Positions 43,209-52,290 of a DNA stretch of 64,000 nucleotides are shown piece after piece; position 1 is the first letter of the stretch; every line of letters begins with the position of its first letter. Source of the stretch: Paracoccaceae bacterium (lineage in GTDB: Bacteria > Pseudomonadota > Alphaproteobacteria > Rhodobacterales > Rhodobacteraceae); contig JASJAR010000007.1 of assembly GCA_030066905.1 (NCBI GenBank), forward strand, positions 62,001-126,000, in the 5' to 3' direction. Under the pieces are notes generated by a model. It was given only the letters and a program-made list of their open reading frames with translations, made no database searches and was not told the origin of the DNA. Position numbers and translations under genes: made by a program.

Positions 43209-44019
43209 GATCACCCGAACCGACGACCCGGGCCTCGCCGCGCGTCTCATCGCCAACGACCGGGGCGCTTACGTCATGGGCGGCGGCACCGGGCTAATGC
43301 GCCGCATCCACGAGGGCGATCAGGCGGTGCGCCACCTGATCCTGCTCTCGGGGCCACGGCTGCGCCAGATCGCCCCGGAGCGCGGCGGGTTTTTCATCGG
43401 CGCCCAGGCCAGCATGGCGGATGTCCTGGCCGCGCCGGAGGCCCGCGCCCTCCACCAACCCGCCGCCTCGGTCGGCGCGCCCGCGCTTCGAAACATGGCC
43501 ACCGTTGGCGGCAACCTCTTCGCCCGCCCGCCCTACGGCGATCTCACGACCGCGCTTCTGGCCCTCGATGCCGAGGCGGTCACCGCCAGCGGTTCGGGCG
43601 AAGACCGCCGCCCGCTGGCCCTGCTGCTGGAAGACCGCACCACCCGCAGGCTCGTCCTCGGGGTCTTCGTGCCCGATCAGGGCGGTGCGCGGCTCCATTA
43701 CACCAAGATGACCCGCAGCCACCCGCGCGGCGCCTCCATCGTGACCGTCGCGGCCTCTCTCGCTCGCTCCGGCGGACGCGTCACCATGGCGCGGGTCGCG
43801 TTCGGCGGGCTGGCGGGCGCACCCTTCCGCGCAAGCGGCGTCGAACGCGCCCTGACAGGCGGGCCCCTCGGCTCCGAGACCATCGCCACCGCTGCCGAGC
43901 GGATCGGCGATGGCATCACCCCGATGTCGGATGCGCTCGCAAGCGGCTGGTACCGGCTCGAAATGGCCAAGATCCACCTCCGCCGCCTGCTCGGCACCGC
44001 GCAAGGGAGCCCGTCATGA
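43198..44019 (+). CDS. Molybdenum hydroxylase FAD-binding (medium) subunit, CoxM-like
   Basis: The 273-residue subunit carries the FAD domain of the xanthine oxidase family, with AYVMGGGTGLMRR and NMATVGGNLFARPPYGD, the two flavin-binding loops. It passes electrons from the iron-sulfur subunit to an acceptor. ATG 43198 lies within the end of the SRPBCC 2 gene, and the 3-prime end overlaps the iron-sulfur subunit gene as ATGA. Confidence 0.92.
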   Translation: MPIEITRTDDPGLAARLIANDRGAYVMGGGTGLMRRIHEGDQAVRHLILLSGPRLRQIAPERGGFFIGAQASMADVLAAPEARALHQPAASVGAPALRNMATVGGNLFARPPYGDLTTALLALDAEAVTASGSGEDRRPLALLLEDRTTRRLVLGVFVPDQGGARLHYTKMTRSHPRGASIVTVAASLARSGGRVTMARVAFGGLAGAPFRASGVERALTGGPLGSETIATAAERIGDGITPMSDALASGWYRLEMAKIHLRRLLGTAQGSPS

Positions 44020-44486
44020 CCACGCCTGTCCATTTCACCCATAACGGCCGCCCGGTGTCGCTCTTCACCGAAGCCGGCGAGAGCCTTTTGTCGCTCCTGC
44101 GGCTGAAACTCGGCGACCAGACCCCGAAATACGGCTGCGGCCAGGGCGGCTGCGGCGCTTGTTCGGTGCGGATCGACGGGCAATTGCGTCTGGCCTGCCT
44201 GACCTTGGCCGAGACGGTGGACGGGGCCGAGGTCGAAACCGTCGCCGCCCTCTCCGCCCCCAACCTCGACCCGCTGCAAGAGGCGTTCATGGACCACTTC
44301 GCGGCTCAGTGCGGCTATTGCACGCCGGGCATGATCGTGGCCGCACGGACACTGCTGGACACCAATCCGCGCCCCAGCCGCGACGAGGTGATCGAGGCGA
44401 TCTCGGGCAATCTCTGCCGCTGCACTGGCTACGAGCCGATCATCGACGCGATCCTCGCCGTCGCGGCGCAGGAGGTCAGCGCATGA
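44016..44486 (+). CDS. Molybdenum hydroxylase [2Fe-2S] (small) subunit, CoxS-like
   Basis: The 156-residue protein has both clusters: plant-type ligands C41, C46, C49 and C61 (CGQGGCGACS and RLAC), and the C-terminal ligands C99, C102, C134 and C136 (CGYC and CRC). It relays electrons from molybdenum to FAD. It overlaps both neighbours by four bases (ATGA). Confidence 0.95.
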   Translation: MTTPVHFTHNGRPVSLFTEAGESLLSLLRLKLGDQTPKYGCGQGGCGACSVRIDGQLRLACLTLAETVDGAEVETVAALSAPNLDPLQEAFMDHFAAQCGYCTPGMIVAARTLLDTNPRPSRDEVIEAISGNLCRCTGYEPIIDAILAVAAQEVSA

Positions 44487-46153
44487 GCCTAGACTTCCGC
44501 AAAGATCTTTTTGCCGATGAGCGTGACGACAACCTCAACGTCGTTGGCAAACCGATCCGGCGCCAAGACATCCTCGGCCATGTCACCGGCACCTCGCCGT
44601 TCTTCGATGACAACAAATTCGACAACCTCCTGCATCTGAAATGCGTCCGCTCCCCCCATCACCACGCGCGCATCGTCTCCATCGACACCGCGAAGGCCGA
44701 GGCGATGCCCGGCGTCGTGCGGCTCTTGCGTGGGCGGGACGTGCCAGTGAACCTCAACACGCTTCTGAGCCTCCTCGATTTCGGCCTTGATGATGAGCCG
44801 GTGCTGGCCGAGACCAAGGTCAGCTACTGGGGCGAGCCCATCGTCGCGGTGATCGCGACGAGCGAACAAGCCGCGCTCGATGCCGTCGCTGCGGTCGAGG
44901 TGCGCTACGAAGAGCTGCCGGCGGTGTTCGATGTCGAAGAGGCGTTGAAACCCGGCGCGCCGACGGTGAACGAGACCTATCCGGGCAATCATTTCGTCTT
45001 CTACGAGAACACCGACCACCAGCGCTTGCGCTTCGGCGATACCGAGGCCAGGTTCGCCCGTGCGGCTCATATCGTCGAGGGCCGCTATCAGCTTACACCA
45101 ATTGAGCAGGCCCCGATGGAGCCCAATGGTGCTATTGCGGCACCTGAAACCAACGACCGCTTCGCTTGCTATACGCCGACCCAAGGGCTTTTCTTCTCGG
45201 TCGGCACCTGCGCCAAAGTGCTCGATGTCGATCTCAACCGGCTCCACTTCATCGGCGGCACCGTCGGTGGCGGCTTCGGCGGTAAGGTGGACAGTGTGTG
45301 CGAACCCCTTGCGATCCTCGGCGCGATGCTCACCCGCCAGCCGGTGCGTTATGTGCTGAACCGGGCCGAAGAGATGCAGGTCTCCGCCCCGCGCTCGGCT
45401 GAGTTGTGGGAGATCAAGGACGGTATCGCCGAGGACGGGCGCATCCTGGCGCGCGAATTCAAGGGCTGGTTCGATGCCGGGGCCTATACCCGCCTCACCT
45501 CCTACGGGGTTGTCAAATGCACCGGCCACCTGCCGGGGCCCTACACGATCCCAGCGGTGAAATCCGACATCTGGTGCGTCTTCACCAACCGCACGCCCGC
45601 CACGGCGATGCGCGGCTTTGGCGTGCTCGGCGTCGATTTCGCCATCGAACGGCAGATGGACAAGGGGGCGCGGGCCGCCGGGCTCGGGCCGATGGAATAC
45701 CGGCTCATCAACGCCTACCGCGACGGCGACATGAAGGCGACGCGGCGGGTCGCCTCGAACACCGCGCTTGTCGAATGCATCCAGGTCGCCGCCGAGAAGG
45801 CGGGCTACCCGCTGGCACCTGAATACAAGGCGATGACTTCGATGACCGGGGCGAGCCTGACGCAAATCCCCGAGACCGTGACCGACAGCGGCCGCCGCCC
45901 CGCCGGGTATACGGCGATTGAGAAGACGGAAGTGTCCCCGGGTCTCGGCGAGGCCGCCCAGGTCCAGCCCACACCCGCCGCACCCGTGGCCCGTGCCCGC
46001 ACCGGCGGCGCGAGCAGCCTGCCCGAGCGTCCGAGCTACGCCCCCCAGCCCGCGCCCCCTCAGGCCGCTCCACCGCCCGCGCCCGAGCCGCCAGAGCCGG
46101 CCCCGGCAAAACCGCGCTACTCGCGCTATTCCTCATCGATCCGGAGGCGCTGA
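44483..46153 (+). CDS. Molybdenum hydroxylase large subunit, N-terminal part (NdhL-like) with proline-rich tail
   Basis: The 556-residue protein covers the hammerhead domain (residues 17-130) and the first molybdopterin-binding domain with GGTVGGGFGGKVDS and ATAMRGFGV. It stops before the second molybdopterin domain, which is encoded by the next gene. A 70-residue proline/alanine-rich tail (about 480-556) ends SSSIRRR. In most relatives both domains are one protein of about 770 residues, but nicotinate dehydrogenase of Eubacterium barkeri has the same L/M split. Probably catalyses hydroxylation of an aromatic or N-heterocyclic carbon. Substrate unknown. Confidence 0.9.
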   Translation: MSLDFRKDLFADERDDNLNVVGKPIRRQDILGHVTGTSPFFDDNKFDNLLHLKCVRSPHHHARIVSIDTAKAEAMPGVVRLLRGRDVPVNLNTLLSLLDFGLDDEPVLAETKVSYWGEPIVAVIATSEQAALDAVAAVEVRYEELPAVFDVEEALKPGAPTVNETYPGNHFVFYENTDHQRLRFGDTEARFARAAHIVEGRYQLTPIEQAPMEPNGAIAAPETNDRFACYTPTQGLFFSVGTCAKVLDVDLNRLHFIGGTVGGGFGGKVDSVCEPLAILGAMLTRQPVRYVLNRAEEMQVSAPRSAELWEIKDGIAEDGRILAREFKGWFDAGAYTRLTSYGVVKCTGHLPGPYTIPAVKSDIWCVFTNRTPATAMRGFGVLGVDFAIERQMDKGARAAGLGPMEYRLINAYRDGDMKATRRVASNTALVECIQVAAEKAGYPLAPEYKAMTSMTGASLTQIPETVTDSGRRPAGYTAIEKTEVSPGLGEAAQVQPTPAAPVARARTGGASSLPERPSYAPQPAPPQAAPPPAPEPPEPAPAKPRYSRYSSSIRRR

Positions 46154-46155
46154 GC

Positions 46156-47160
46156 ATGGCCAAACATCGCGGACGCGGCACGGTCGCGGTCAACTACCCC
46201 ATCGGCATGAACCTTGGCGGAGACCCCTCCCAGGCGCTGGTTCACTCCAACCCCGAGGGGCAGTTCACGGTCGCGCTCAGCTCCATTGACCTCGGCCAGG
46301 GGATGAAGTCGGTCACCCGCCAGATCGCGGCGGAAACCCTCGGCGTGCCGGTGGGGCATGTCTATGTCGACACCGCCGACAGCGACACCGGCGCGCAATG
46401 CATGGGCAGCTTCGCCTCGCGCGGCACCCACCGGGTGGGCAACGCGGTGATCGCGGCGGCCAAGGAAGCCCGCGCGGTCATGCTCGCCGCCGCCGCCCGC
46501 GAGCTCGAAGTGAACCCCACGGACCTCGAAACCGACGGCCTCGGCAACATCCATGTCAAAGGCGCGCCCCAGCGGAGCGTGACCACGAAGGACGCCGCCA
46601 ACGCCGCCCAGTTCAAATACGGCGAGAGCGTCTCGGGCAGCGGGATCTTCCTCATCCCGATGTCGGATGTGGATGTGGAAACGGGCGAGATGAACACTGT
46701 CTCGTGCTTTGCCCATTGCGCGATGATCGTCGATTTGACCGTTGACGATAAAACGGGTGAGATCAGCGATGTGCAGATCAACTCGGCTTACGAAATTGGC
46801 CGCGCGCTGAACCCCAAACTGATGGAACAGCAACTCGTCGGCGGCGCGTGGATGGGCCTCAGTCACGCGGCTTACGAGACGACCGAACCCGCGTATCCGA
46901 GCCGCGACCACCGTCCGTTCGATTTCTCCTCCTACGTGATGCCCGGCCCCGGGGACCTCGCACAGCACGACATCGCCATCCTCGAACGCCCCGCCCCCGA
47001 CGGCCCGTTCGGGGGCAAGGGCCCGGGTGAGATGTGCGCCAACCCGGTGCTGCCGGCGGTGGCCAACGCGGTGTTCGACGCGGTCGGGGTCGAGATCGAC
47101 ACGCTTCCCATCACCCCCGAGCGCATCCTGCGCGCACTGAAAGAGCAGCGCGGGGCGTGA
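46156..47160 (+). CDS. Molybdenum hydroxylase large subunit, C-terminal part (NdhM-like)
   Basis: The 334-residue protein holds the second molybdopterin domain, with HRGRGTVAVNYP at its start, SSIDLGQGMKSVTRQIAAETLG (cofactor binding) and GPGEMCANPVLPAVANAV, which carries the active-site glutamate. Its length is close to the medium molybdopterin subunit of bacterial nicotinate dehydrogenase. It begins two bases after the N-terminal part, and the break falls exactly in an interdomain linker, so this looks like a stable split, not a sequencing error. Confidence 0.9.
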   Translation: MAKHRGRGTVAVNYPIGMNLGGDPSQALVHSNPEGQFTVALSSIDLGQGMKSVTRQIAAETLGVPVGHVYVDTADSDTGAQCMGSFASRGTHRVGNAVIAAAKEARAVMLAAAARELEVNPTDLETDGLGNIHVKGAPQRSVTTKDAANAAQFKYGESVSGSGIFLIPMSDVDVETGEMNTVSCFAHCAMIVDLTVDDKTGEISDVQINSAYEIGRALNPKLMEQQLVGGAWMGLSHAAYETTEPAYPSRDHRPFDFSSYVMPGPGDLAQHDIAILERPAPDGPFGGKGPGEMCANPVLPAVANAVFDAVGVEIDTLPITPERILRALKEQRGA

Positions 47161-48026
47161 GCGGTCCGGCGCGCATAAAGGGCCTCGGCTCGCCCGAGGA
47201 TGTGCGCGCGGCACTCTCTGCCGCGCAATACATCGCGTCCGAAGACCTCGCCACCGCCGTCTACCTCGCCATGGCGCTCCGCAAACCCCTCCTTCTCGAA
47301 GGCGCGCCGGGGGTCGGTAAGACCGAGGCGGCCAAGGCGCTCGCCGCCGCGCTGGCCTGCGAGCTTGTGCGGCTTCAATGCTACGAGGGCATCGACGCCA
47401 GTGCCGCGCTCTACGAATGGAACTTCCCGCGCCAGATGCTCGCTATGCGCCAGGAGGCGACGGGCGAGATCGACGTCTATGACGAAAAATTCCTCATCGC
47501 CCGGCCGCTTCTCAAAGCGCTTAGGCTCGAAGCCGAGGGGCTCTTGCTGATCGACGAGATCGACCGCGCCGACCCCGAATTCGAAGCCTTCCTTCTGGAA
47601 TTCCTCTCCGATTTCCAGATCACCATCCCCGAACGCGGCCGCATCCGCGCGGCACGTCGCCCCTTTGTCGTGCTGACCTCTAATCGCACCCGCGACCTCC
47701 ACGAAGCCCTCCGCCGTCGCTGCGTCTACCACTGGATCGACTACCCCGAACCGGGGCTCGAAGCGGAGATCGTCACCACCCGCGCACCTGGCGTGGCCCG
47801 CGACACCGCCCGGGCCATCGTCGCCGCCGTGGGCCGGATGCGGGCCGAACCGCTCGCCAAGGCGCCCGGCGTGGCCGAGACAGTGGAATGGGCCGAGGCC
47901 GCCACCCGTCTCCACGATCTCGGCCAACCCTGGCCCGAGGCGTTTCGGCGCTCCATCGGGGTGGTGCTGAAGGACCAGGACGATCTGGCCTATCTCGAAC
48001 CCCGCATCGAGGCGCTGATCGGATGA
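47157..48026 (+). CDS. MoxR-family AAA ATPase (CoxD-like maturation factor)
   Basis: The 289-residue ATPase has Walker A GAPGVGKTEAAKA, Walker B LLLIDEIDRAD and a sensor region VLTSNRTRD. CoxD-type MoxR proteins are needed to finish the metal centre of CO dehydrogenase and related molybdenum hydroxylases. It starts at GTG 47157, overlapping the NdhM-like stop, and overlaps the VWA gene by four bases. Acts with the VWA protein as a chaperone pair. Confidence 0.9.
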   Translation: MSGPARIKGLGSPEDVRAALSAAQYIASEDLATAVYLAMALRKPLLLEGAPGVGKTEAAKALAAALACELVRLQCYEGIDASAALYEWNFPRQMLAMRQEATGEIDVYDEKFLIARPLLKALRLEAEGLLLIDEIDRADPEFEAFLLEFLSDFQITIPERGRIRAARRPFVVLTSNRTRDLHEALRRRCVYHWIDYPEPGLEAEIVTTRAPGVARDTARAIVAAVGRMRAEPLAKAPGVAETVEWAEAATRLHDLGQPWPEAFRRSIGVVLKDQDDLAYLEPRIEALIG

Positions 48027-49123
48027 GCCTCGATCTGCCCTCCGCCCGCCTTGTGGGGTTCGCGGACACACTCCGTGCCGCGGGCTTTGCCGCCAGCACC
48101 GATCTGGCGATTTCCTTTCTCGCCGCCACCCAGGCGCTTGGTCCCCGAAGCCTCGACGACATCCGCCGCGCGGCCCGCGCCGTCTTCGGCCCCGCCCCCG
48201 AGCGGCGGGGGGAGTTCGAAGCGCTGTTTGATGCGCATTTCCTGGGCCGTAATCGGGTTGTCCAGACCTCCGAAGACACCGAGGATGACAGCCCGCAAGA
48301 GGGCGCCACGCCACCGGACGGGGCGGCCGAGCCGTCCGACAGCCCAGGGCCAACGGCCTCGGTCGACCGCGTGGCCCATCGCCGCGAGGTCGCACCCGCC
48401 GATGACGATCTCGCCCTGCGCCACTTCGCCCGTGTCGCGCCGAGGCGCCTGCCCGAACGGCTGACCCGCCGCTGGTCGCCCGCCCCCAATGGCCGGACCT
48501 ATGACCGCCAGCGCATCCTGCGGGCCGCCGCCCGGCGCGGTGGCGAGGTGCTCGACCTGCCGATGCGCAAGCGGCAGCGGCGGCTCCGCCCGGTGCTGCT
48601 CCTCGTCGATGTCTCCGGCTCGATGAAGGAGCACAGCGACAGCGTCCTCCGCCTTGCCCATACGCTCGTCCGCCTGCCCACCCGGGTCGAGGTGTTCTCG
48701 CTGGGCACCGATCTCACCCGCCTTACGCCCGCGCTCAAACTCCGATCGGAGGCTCAAGCGCTCTCCAGGGTCGGCGCAATGATCCCCGATTTCGATGGCG
48801 GTACCCGTCTGGGTGAAACCTTGGGGCAGCTTTTGCGCACACCGCGCCTCGCTGCCTTCGCACGCGGGGCCATCGTCGTGACCGTCTCGGACGGGCTGGA
48901 GATCGGCGATAGCGACGCCCTCACCGCCGCCGCGCGCAAGCTCCACCACCTCGCCTTCGCCCATCTTTGGCTGACGCCGCTCGCGACCGGCCCCGGCTTC
49001 ACCCCTCAAACCGAGGCGCTCACCCGTATCGCCCCCTTCATCGACGAATTCGGCAGCGCCCGAAGCATCGCCCATATCTGCGCGCATCTTCTGGGCGCGC
49101 CCCTGACCGAGGAGGCCGCCTGA
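48023..49123 (+). CDS. VWA-domain protein (CoxE-like maturation factor)
   Basis: The 366-residue protein has an N-terminal helical part, an acidic low-complexity linker (about 95-125), and a C-terminal von Willebrand A domain with the metal site VDVSGSMKEHSDS and later TVSDGLE. CoxE proteins pair with MoxR/CoxD ATPases to insert or activate the metal centre of molybdenum hydroxylases. Position right after MoxR supports that. Confidence 0.9.
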   Translation: MSLDLPSARLVGFADTLRAAGFAASTDLAISFLAATQALGPRSLDDIRRAARAVFGPAPERRGEFEALFDAHFLGRNRVVQTSEDTEDDSPQEGATPPDGAAEPSDSPGPTASVDRVAHRREVAPADDDLALRHFARVAPRRLPERLTRRWSPAPNGRTYDRQRILRAAARRGGEVLDLPMRKRQRRLRPVLLLVDVSGSMKEHSDSVLRLAHTLVRLPTRVEVFSLGTDLTRLTPALKLRSEAQALSRVGAMIPDFDGGTRLGETLGQLLRTPRLAAFARGAIVVTVSDGLEIGDSDALTAAARKLHHLAFAHLWLTPLATGPGFTPQTEALTRIAPFIDEFGSARSIAHICAHLLGAPLTEEAA

Positions 49124-49126
49124 GCC

Positions 49127-50659
49127 ATGGCCCATACCGCCCGCGACAGCGCCTTTCTGCGCCTCATCGACCTCAATGCCGTCCCCGACCCGATCGGCAC
49201 CGGGTTCGAGTTCACCGAAGGCCCGGTCTGGCACCCGACCGAGCAGTTCCTGTTCTTTTCCGACATTCCCGGCAATGTCCGCCGCGCCTGGGACCCGGCG
49301 GGCGGCGTCACCGAAATCCAGCGCCCCTGCCACAAGGGCAACGGGATGACCTATGACGCCGATCTGAACCTGCTGGTCTGCGAACACGAGACCAGCCGCG
49401 TGGTGCGCTTTACGCCGGACGGCGCGGAGGAGGTCGTCGCCGAGCGGTTCGAGGGCAAGCAGCTCAACTCTCCCAATGACATTGTCGTCCATTCCGACGG
49501 CTCGATCTGGTTCACCGACCCCACATACGGACGCATGCCGGGCTTCGGCCTCGAACGCCCCGTGGAGCTTGGGTTTCAGGGTGTCTACCGTGTGCCGCCC
49601 GGCGGCGGCGCGCCGGAACTGATGGTCAACCGCACGACCTTCGATCAGCCCAACGGCCTCACCTTCAGCCCCTGCGAGCGGTATCTCTACGTCAACGACA
49701 CGGTGCAGACCAATATCCGCCGGTTCGATGTGGGCCGCGCTGGCGCGCTCTCGAACGAACGCATCCTCGCCTCTGGCATCTCCGACCCCGAGCGCGAAGG
49801 CGTACCCGACGGGCTGAAATGCGACGCCGAGGGCAATATCTGGTGCACCGCCCCGGGCGGCATCTGGGTTTACGCGCCCTCGGGCTATCTTCTGGGCGAA
49901 ATCGCGCTTCCCGAGAATTGCGCCAATTTCCACTGGGGCGGCCCGGGCTGGAAGACGCTTTATTGCACCGCGACGACCTCGGTCTACGCGCTCCCCGTCA
50001 AGGTCGGCCCGCGCGCCGAGCCCTTTATGGGCGCCAAGCCAGACGAAAGCACGGACCTCGACCTCTCCCGTGCCGCCCTCATCATCCAGGACATGCAGGT
50101 CGACGCGGTGGGCGAGACCGGCGCTGCCGCCGACAGCGGTGCGCCCGAGCATTGCAAGGCGCAAAATTGCGTCGCGCATATCGCCGCCCTCGCCGAGGCC
50201 TGCCGCGCCAAGGGCTTACCGGTGATCCACGTCCATTTCGTCATCGACCCGGTCGCGCCGGGGATGACCATGAACGCCCCCCTCTTCGAGTTTCTGCGCG
50301 ACACCGGCGCCCATACCCGCGGCACACCCGGCGCGGCCCCGGTGGACGGCCTCGCGCCCGAGCGCGGCGACCTCGTAATCGAGAAAAACCGGATGTCCCC
50401 CTGGGAGACGACGCCGCTGGAAACCGTCCTCCGCGCCCACGGCGTGACCACCCTCATCAACACCGGCGCCTGGACCAACATGGCCGTCGAACACACCGCC
50501 CGCACCGGGGCCGACCGGGGCTACCGGATCGTGATGCCCGAGGACGCGACGGCGACGATGAACGCCGACTGGCAGCGCGCCGCCTACGACCACGCGCTGC
50601 AAAACGTGGCGACGATTACCGACACCGCGCAGGTGCTGCGCGCACTAGAGGAGCTTTGA
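49127..50659 (+). CDS. SMP-30/gluconolactonase domain fused to an isochorismatase-like domain lacking the catalytic cysteine
   Basis: Residues 1-300 form an SMP-30-type propeller with FEFTEGPVWHPTEQFLFFSD, LNSPNDIVVHSDGSIWFTDP and GVPDGLKCDAEGNIWC, holding the expected metal ligands. Residues 312-510 are an isochorismatase-like fold with ALIIQDMQVDAVG (Asp) and VIEKNRMSPW (Lys). The usual catalytic cysteine is replaced by alanine (TNMAVEHTA, A453). So the second domain either works by the cysteine-free mechanism of true isochorismatases or is structural. The fusion would combine lactone hydrolysis with an amide, imide or vinyl-ether hydrolysis. It starts three bases after the VWA gene. Confidence 0.88.
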   Translation: MAHTARDSAFLRLIDLNAVPDPIGTGFEFTEGPVWHPTEQFLFFSDIPGNVRRAWDPAGGVTEIQRPCHKGNGMTYDADLNLLVCEHETSRVVRFTPDGAEEVVAERFEGKQLNSPNDIVVHSDGSIWFTDPTYGRMPGFGLERPVELGFQGVYRVPPGGGAPELMVNRTTFDQPNGLTFSPCERYLYVNDTVQTNIRRFDVGRAGALSNERILASGISDPEREGVPDGLKCDAEGNIWCTAPGGIWVYAPSGYLLGEIALPENCANFHWGGPGWKTLYCTATTSVYALPVKVGPRAEPFMGAKPDESTDLDLSRAALIIQDMQVDAVGETGAAADSGAPEHCKAQNCVAHIAALAEACRAKGLPVIHVHFVIDPVAPGMTMNAPLFEFLRDTGAHTRGTPGAAPVDGLAPERGDLVIEKNRMSPWETTPLETVLRAHGVTTLINTGAWTNMAVEHTARTGADRGYRIVMPEDATATMNADWQRAAYDHALQNVATITDTAQVLRALEEL

Positions 50660-50661
50660 CA

Positions 50662-51402
50662 ATGACCAACCGCAACGACGTCGCCGTGATCACCGGCGGC
50701 GCCCAGGGGATTGGCCTCGCCTGTGCGAAGAAACTGGCGGCAATGGGCGCAAAGGTCGCCCTTTGGGACTACGACCAGGCCGCTCTCGACGCCGCCGTTG
50801 CAGACTTTGCCGAGGGCACGGCCAAAGCCGTCCAGGTCGACATCACCGACTACGCCGCCGTCGCCCAAGCCGTCGAGGCGACCGAAGCAGGCTTGGGCCC
50901 GATCACCCAGGTGGTGAACTCCGCCGGGATCGCGGGGCCGAACGCCCCCATCGAGGACTATCCGCTTGAGGACTGGAACCAGATCCAGATGGTTAACCTC
51001 ACCGGTTCCTTCCACGTCCTCCGTGCCATCCTGCCGGGAATGAAGGCGCGGAGCTATGGACGGATCGTCCTTGTGGCCTCCGTTGCCGGGAAGGAAGGCA
51101 ACCCCAGCGCCTCGGCCTATTCGGCCTCGAAAGCGGGCGTCATGGCGCTGACGAAATCGGCCGGCAAGGAATGCGCCAAGCTCGACATCGCGGTCAATTG
51201 CGTGACACCCGCCGCCGCCAAGACCCGCATCTTCGATCAGATGAGCGAGGAGCATATCGGCTATATGCTCTCGAAAATCCCCCGCGAGCGGTTCTTGATG
51301 GTCGATGAGGCCGCCGCCATGATCGGCTGGCTCTGCTCGGCGGAGAACAGCTTCACCACCGGGGCCGTGTTCGACCTCTCCGGCGGCCGCGCGACCTATT
51401 GA
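50662..51402 (+). CDS. Short-chain dehydrogenase/reductase
   Basis: The 246-residue SDR has the NAD(P) site ITGGAQGIGLACAK, the NSAGIAGP strand, and the catalytic YSASK with serine in ASVAG. A D after the second strand (LWDYDQ) favours NAD over NADP. Starts two bases after the fusion gene. In context it should oxidise a hydroxyl intermediate of the pathway. Confidence 0.9.
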   Translation: MTNRNDVAVITGGAQGIGLACAKKLAAMGAKVALWDYDQAALDAAVADFAEGTAKAVQVDITDYAAVAQAVEATEAGLGPITQVVNSAGIAGPNAPIEDYPLEDWNQIQMVNLTGSFHVLRAILPGMKARSYGRIVLVASVAGKEGNPSASAYSASKAGVMALTKSAGKECAKLDIAVNCVTPAAAKTRIFDQMSEEHIGYMLSKIPRERFLMVDEAAAMIGWLCSAENSFTTGAVFDLSGGRATY

Positions 51403-51444
51403 GGGCGGCATCGCTTCCGTTCAAAGACCTAAGAAAGAGACCCA

Positions 51445-52290
51445 ATGAAACTCCTCCGCTACGGCGCGCCCGGCGCCGAAAAACCCGGCCTCCTCGACGC
51501 CGATGGCATGATCCGCGACCTCAGCGGGGAGGTGGCCGATATCGCGGGGCCCGTGCTTGGAGATGCAGACCTCGCCCGGCTGGCCGCGCTCGATCCGGCC
51601 GGTCTACCGGCGGTCGAGGGCACACCGCGTATCGGCCCCTGCGTCGCCGGGGTTGGCAAATTCATTTGCATCGGCCTCAACTACTCCGACCACGCCGCTG
51701 AAAGCGGTATGGACGTCCCCTCCGAGCCGGTTGTGTTCTTCAAAGCCACCAGTGCGATCTGCGGGCCCAACGACACTGTCGAAATCCCCCGGGGCTCGGT
51801 CGCCACCGATTGGGAGGTGGAGCTTGGCGTGGTGATCGGCAAGGAGGCCAAGTACATCGACGAAGCCGACGCGCTCGACCATGTGGCTGGCTATTGCATC
51901 GTCAACGACCTCTCCGAACGCGACTTCCAACTGAAGCGCCAGGGTCAGTGGGTGAAGGGCAAAAGCGCCGACACATTCGGCCCCATCGGCCCCTGGCTCG
52001 TCACCCGCGACGAGGTGCCCGACCCGCAGAACCTCAAGATGACGCTCGATGTGAACGGGCAGCGCTTCCAGGACGGCACCACAGCGACCATGGTCTACGG
52101 CGTCGCCCATATCGTGGCTTACCTCAGCCAGTTCATGTCGCTCCAGCCAGGCGATGTGATCTCCACCGGCACGCCTCCGGGCGTCGGCATGGGTCAAAAA
52201 CCACCCCGGTATCTCGCGCCTGGGGACAAGGTCGAGCTGTGGATTGAGAGGTTGGGCGGACAGACCCAGACCGTGATCGCCGCAAAATAG
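51445..52290 (+). CDS. Fumarylacetoacetate hydrolase-family protein
   Basis: The 281-residue protein has an N-terminal lid domain and the FAH fold with metal residues in DWEVELGVVIG, KGKSADTFGPIGPWL and STGTPPGVGMG. The family hydrolyses C-C bonds of 2,4-dioxo acids or catalyses related lyase and hydratase steps; many close members carry a poorly supported ureidoglycolate lyase label, which I do not adopt. Last gene of the plus-strand run; it could cleave the ring-opened product. Confidence 0.9.
   Translation: MKLLRYGAPGAEKPGLLDADGMIRDLSGEVADIAGPVLGDADLARLAALDPAGLPAVEGTPRIGPCVAGVGKFICIGLNYSDHAAESGMDVPSEPVVFFKATSAICGPNDTVEIPRGSVATDWEVELGVVIGKEAKYIDEADALDHVAGYCIVNDLSERDFQLKRQGQWVKGKSADTFGPIGPWLVTRDEVPDPQNLKMTLDVNGQRFQDGTTATMVYGVAHIVAYLSQFMSLQPGDVISTGTPPGVGMGQKPPRYLAPGDKVELWIERLGGQTQTVIAAK

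Noticed and set aside
51445-52290. Calling the FAH-family gene ureidoglycolate lyase
   Set aside because: That label is common for this family, but no other allantoin or ureide genes are present in the window.
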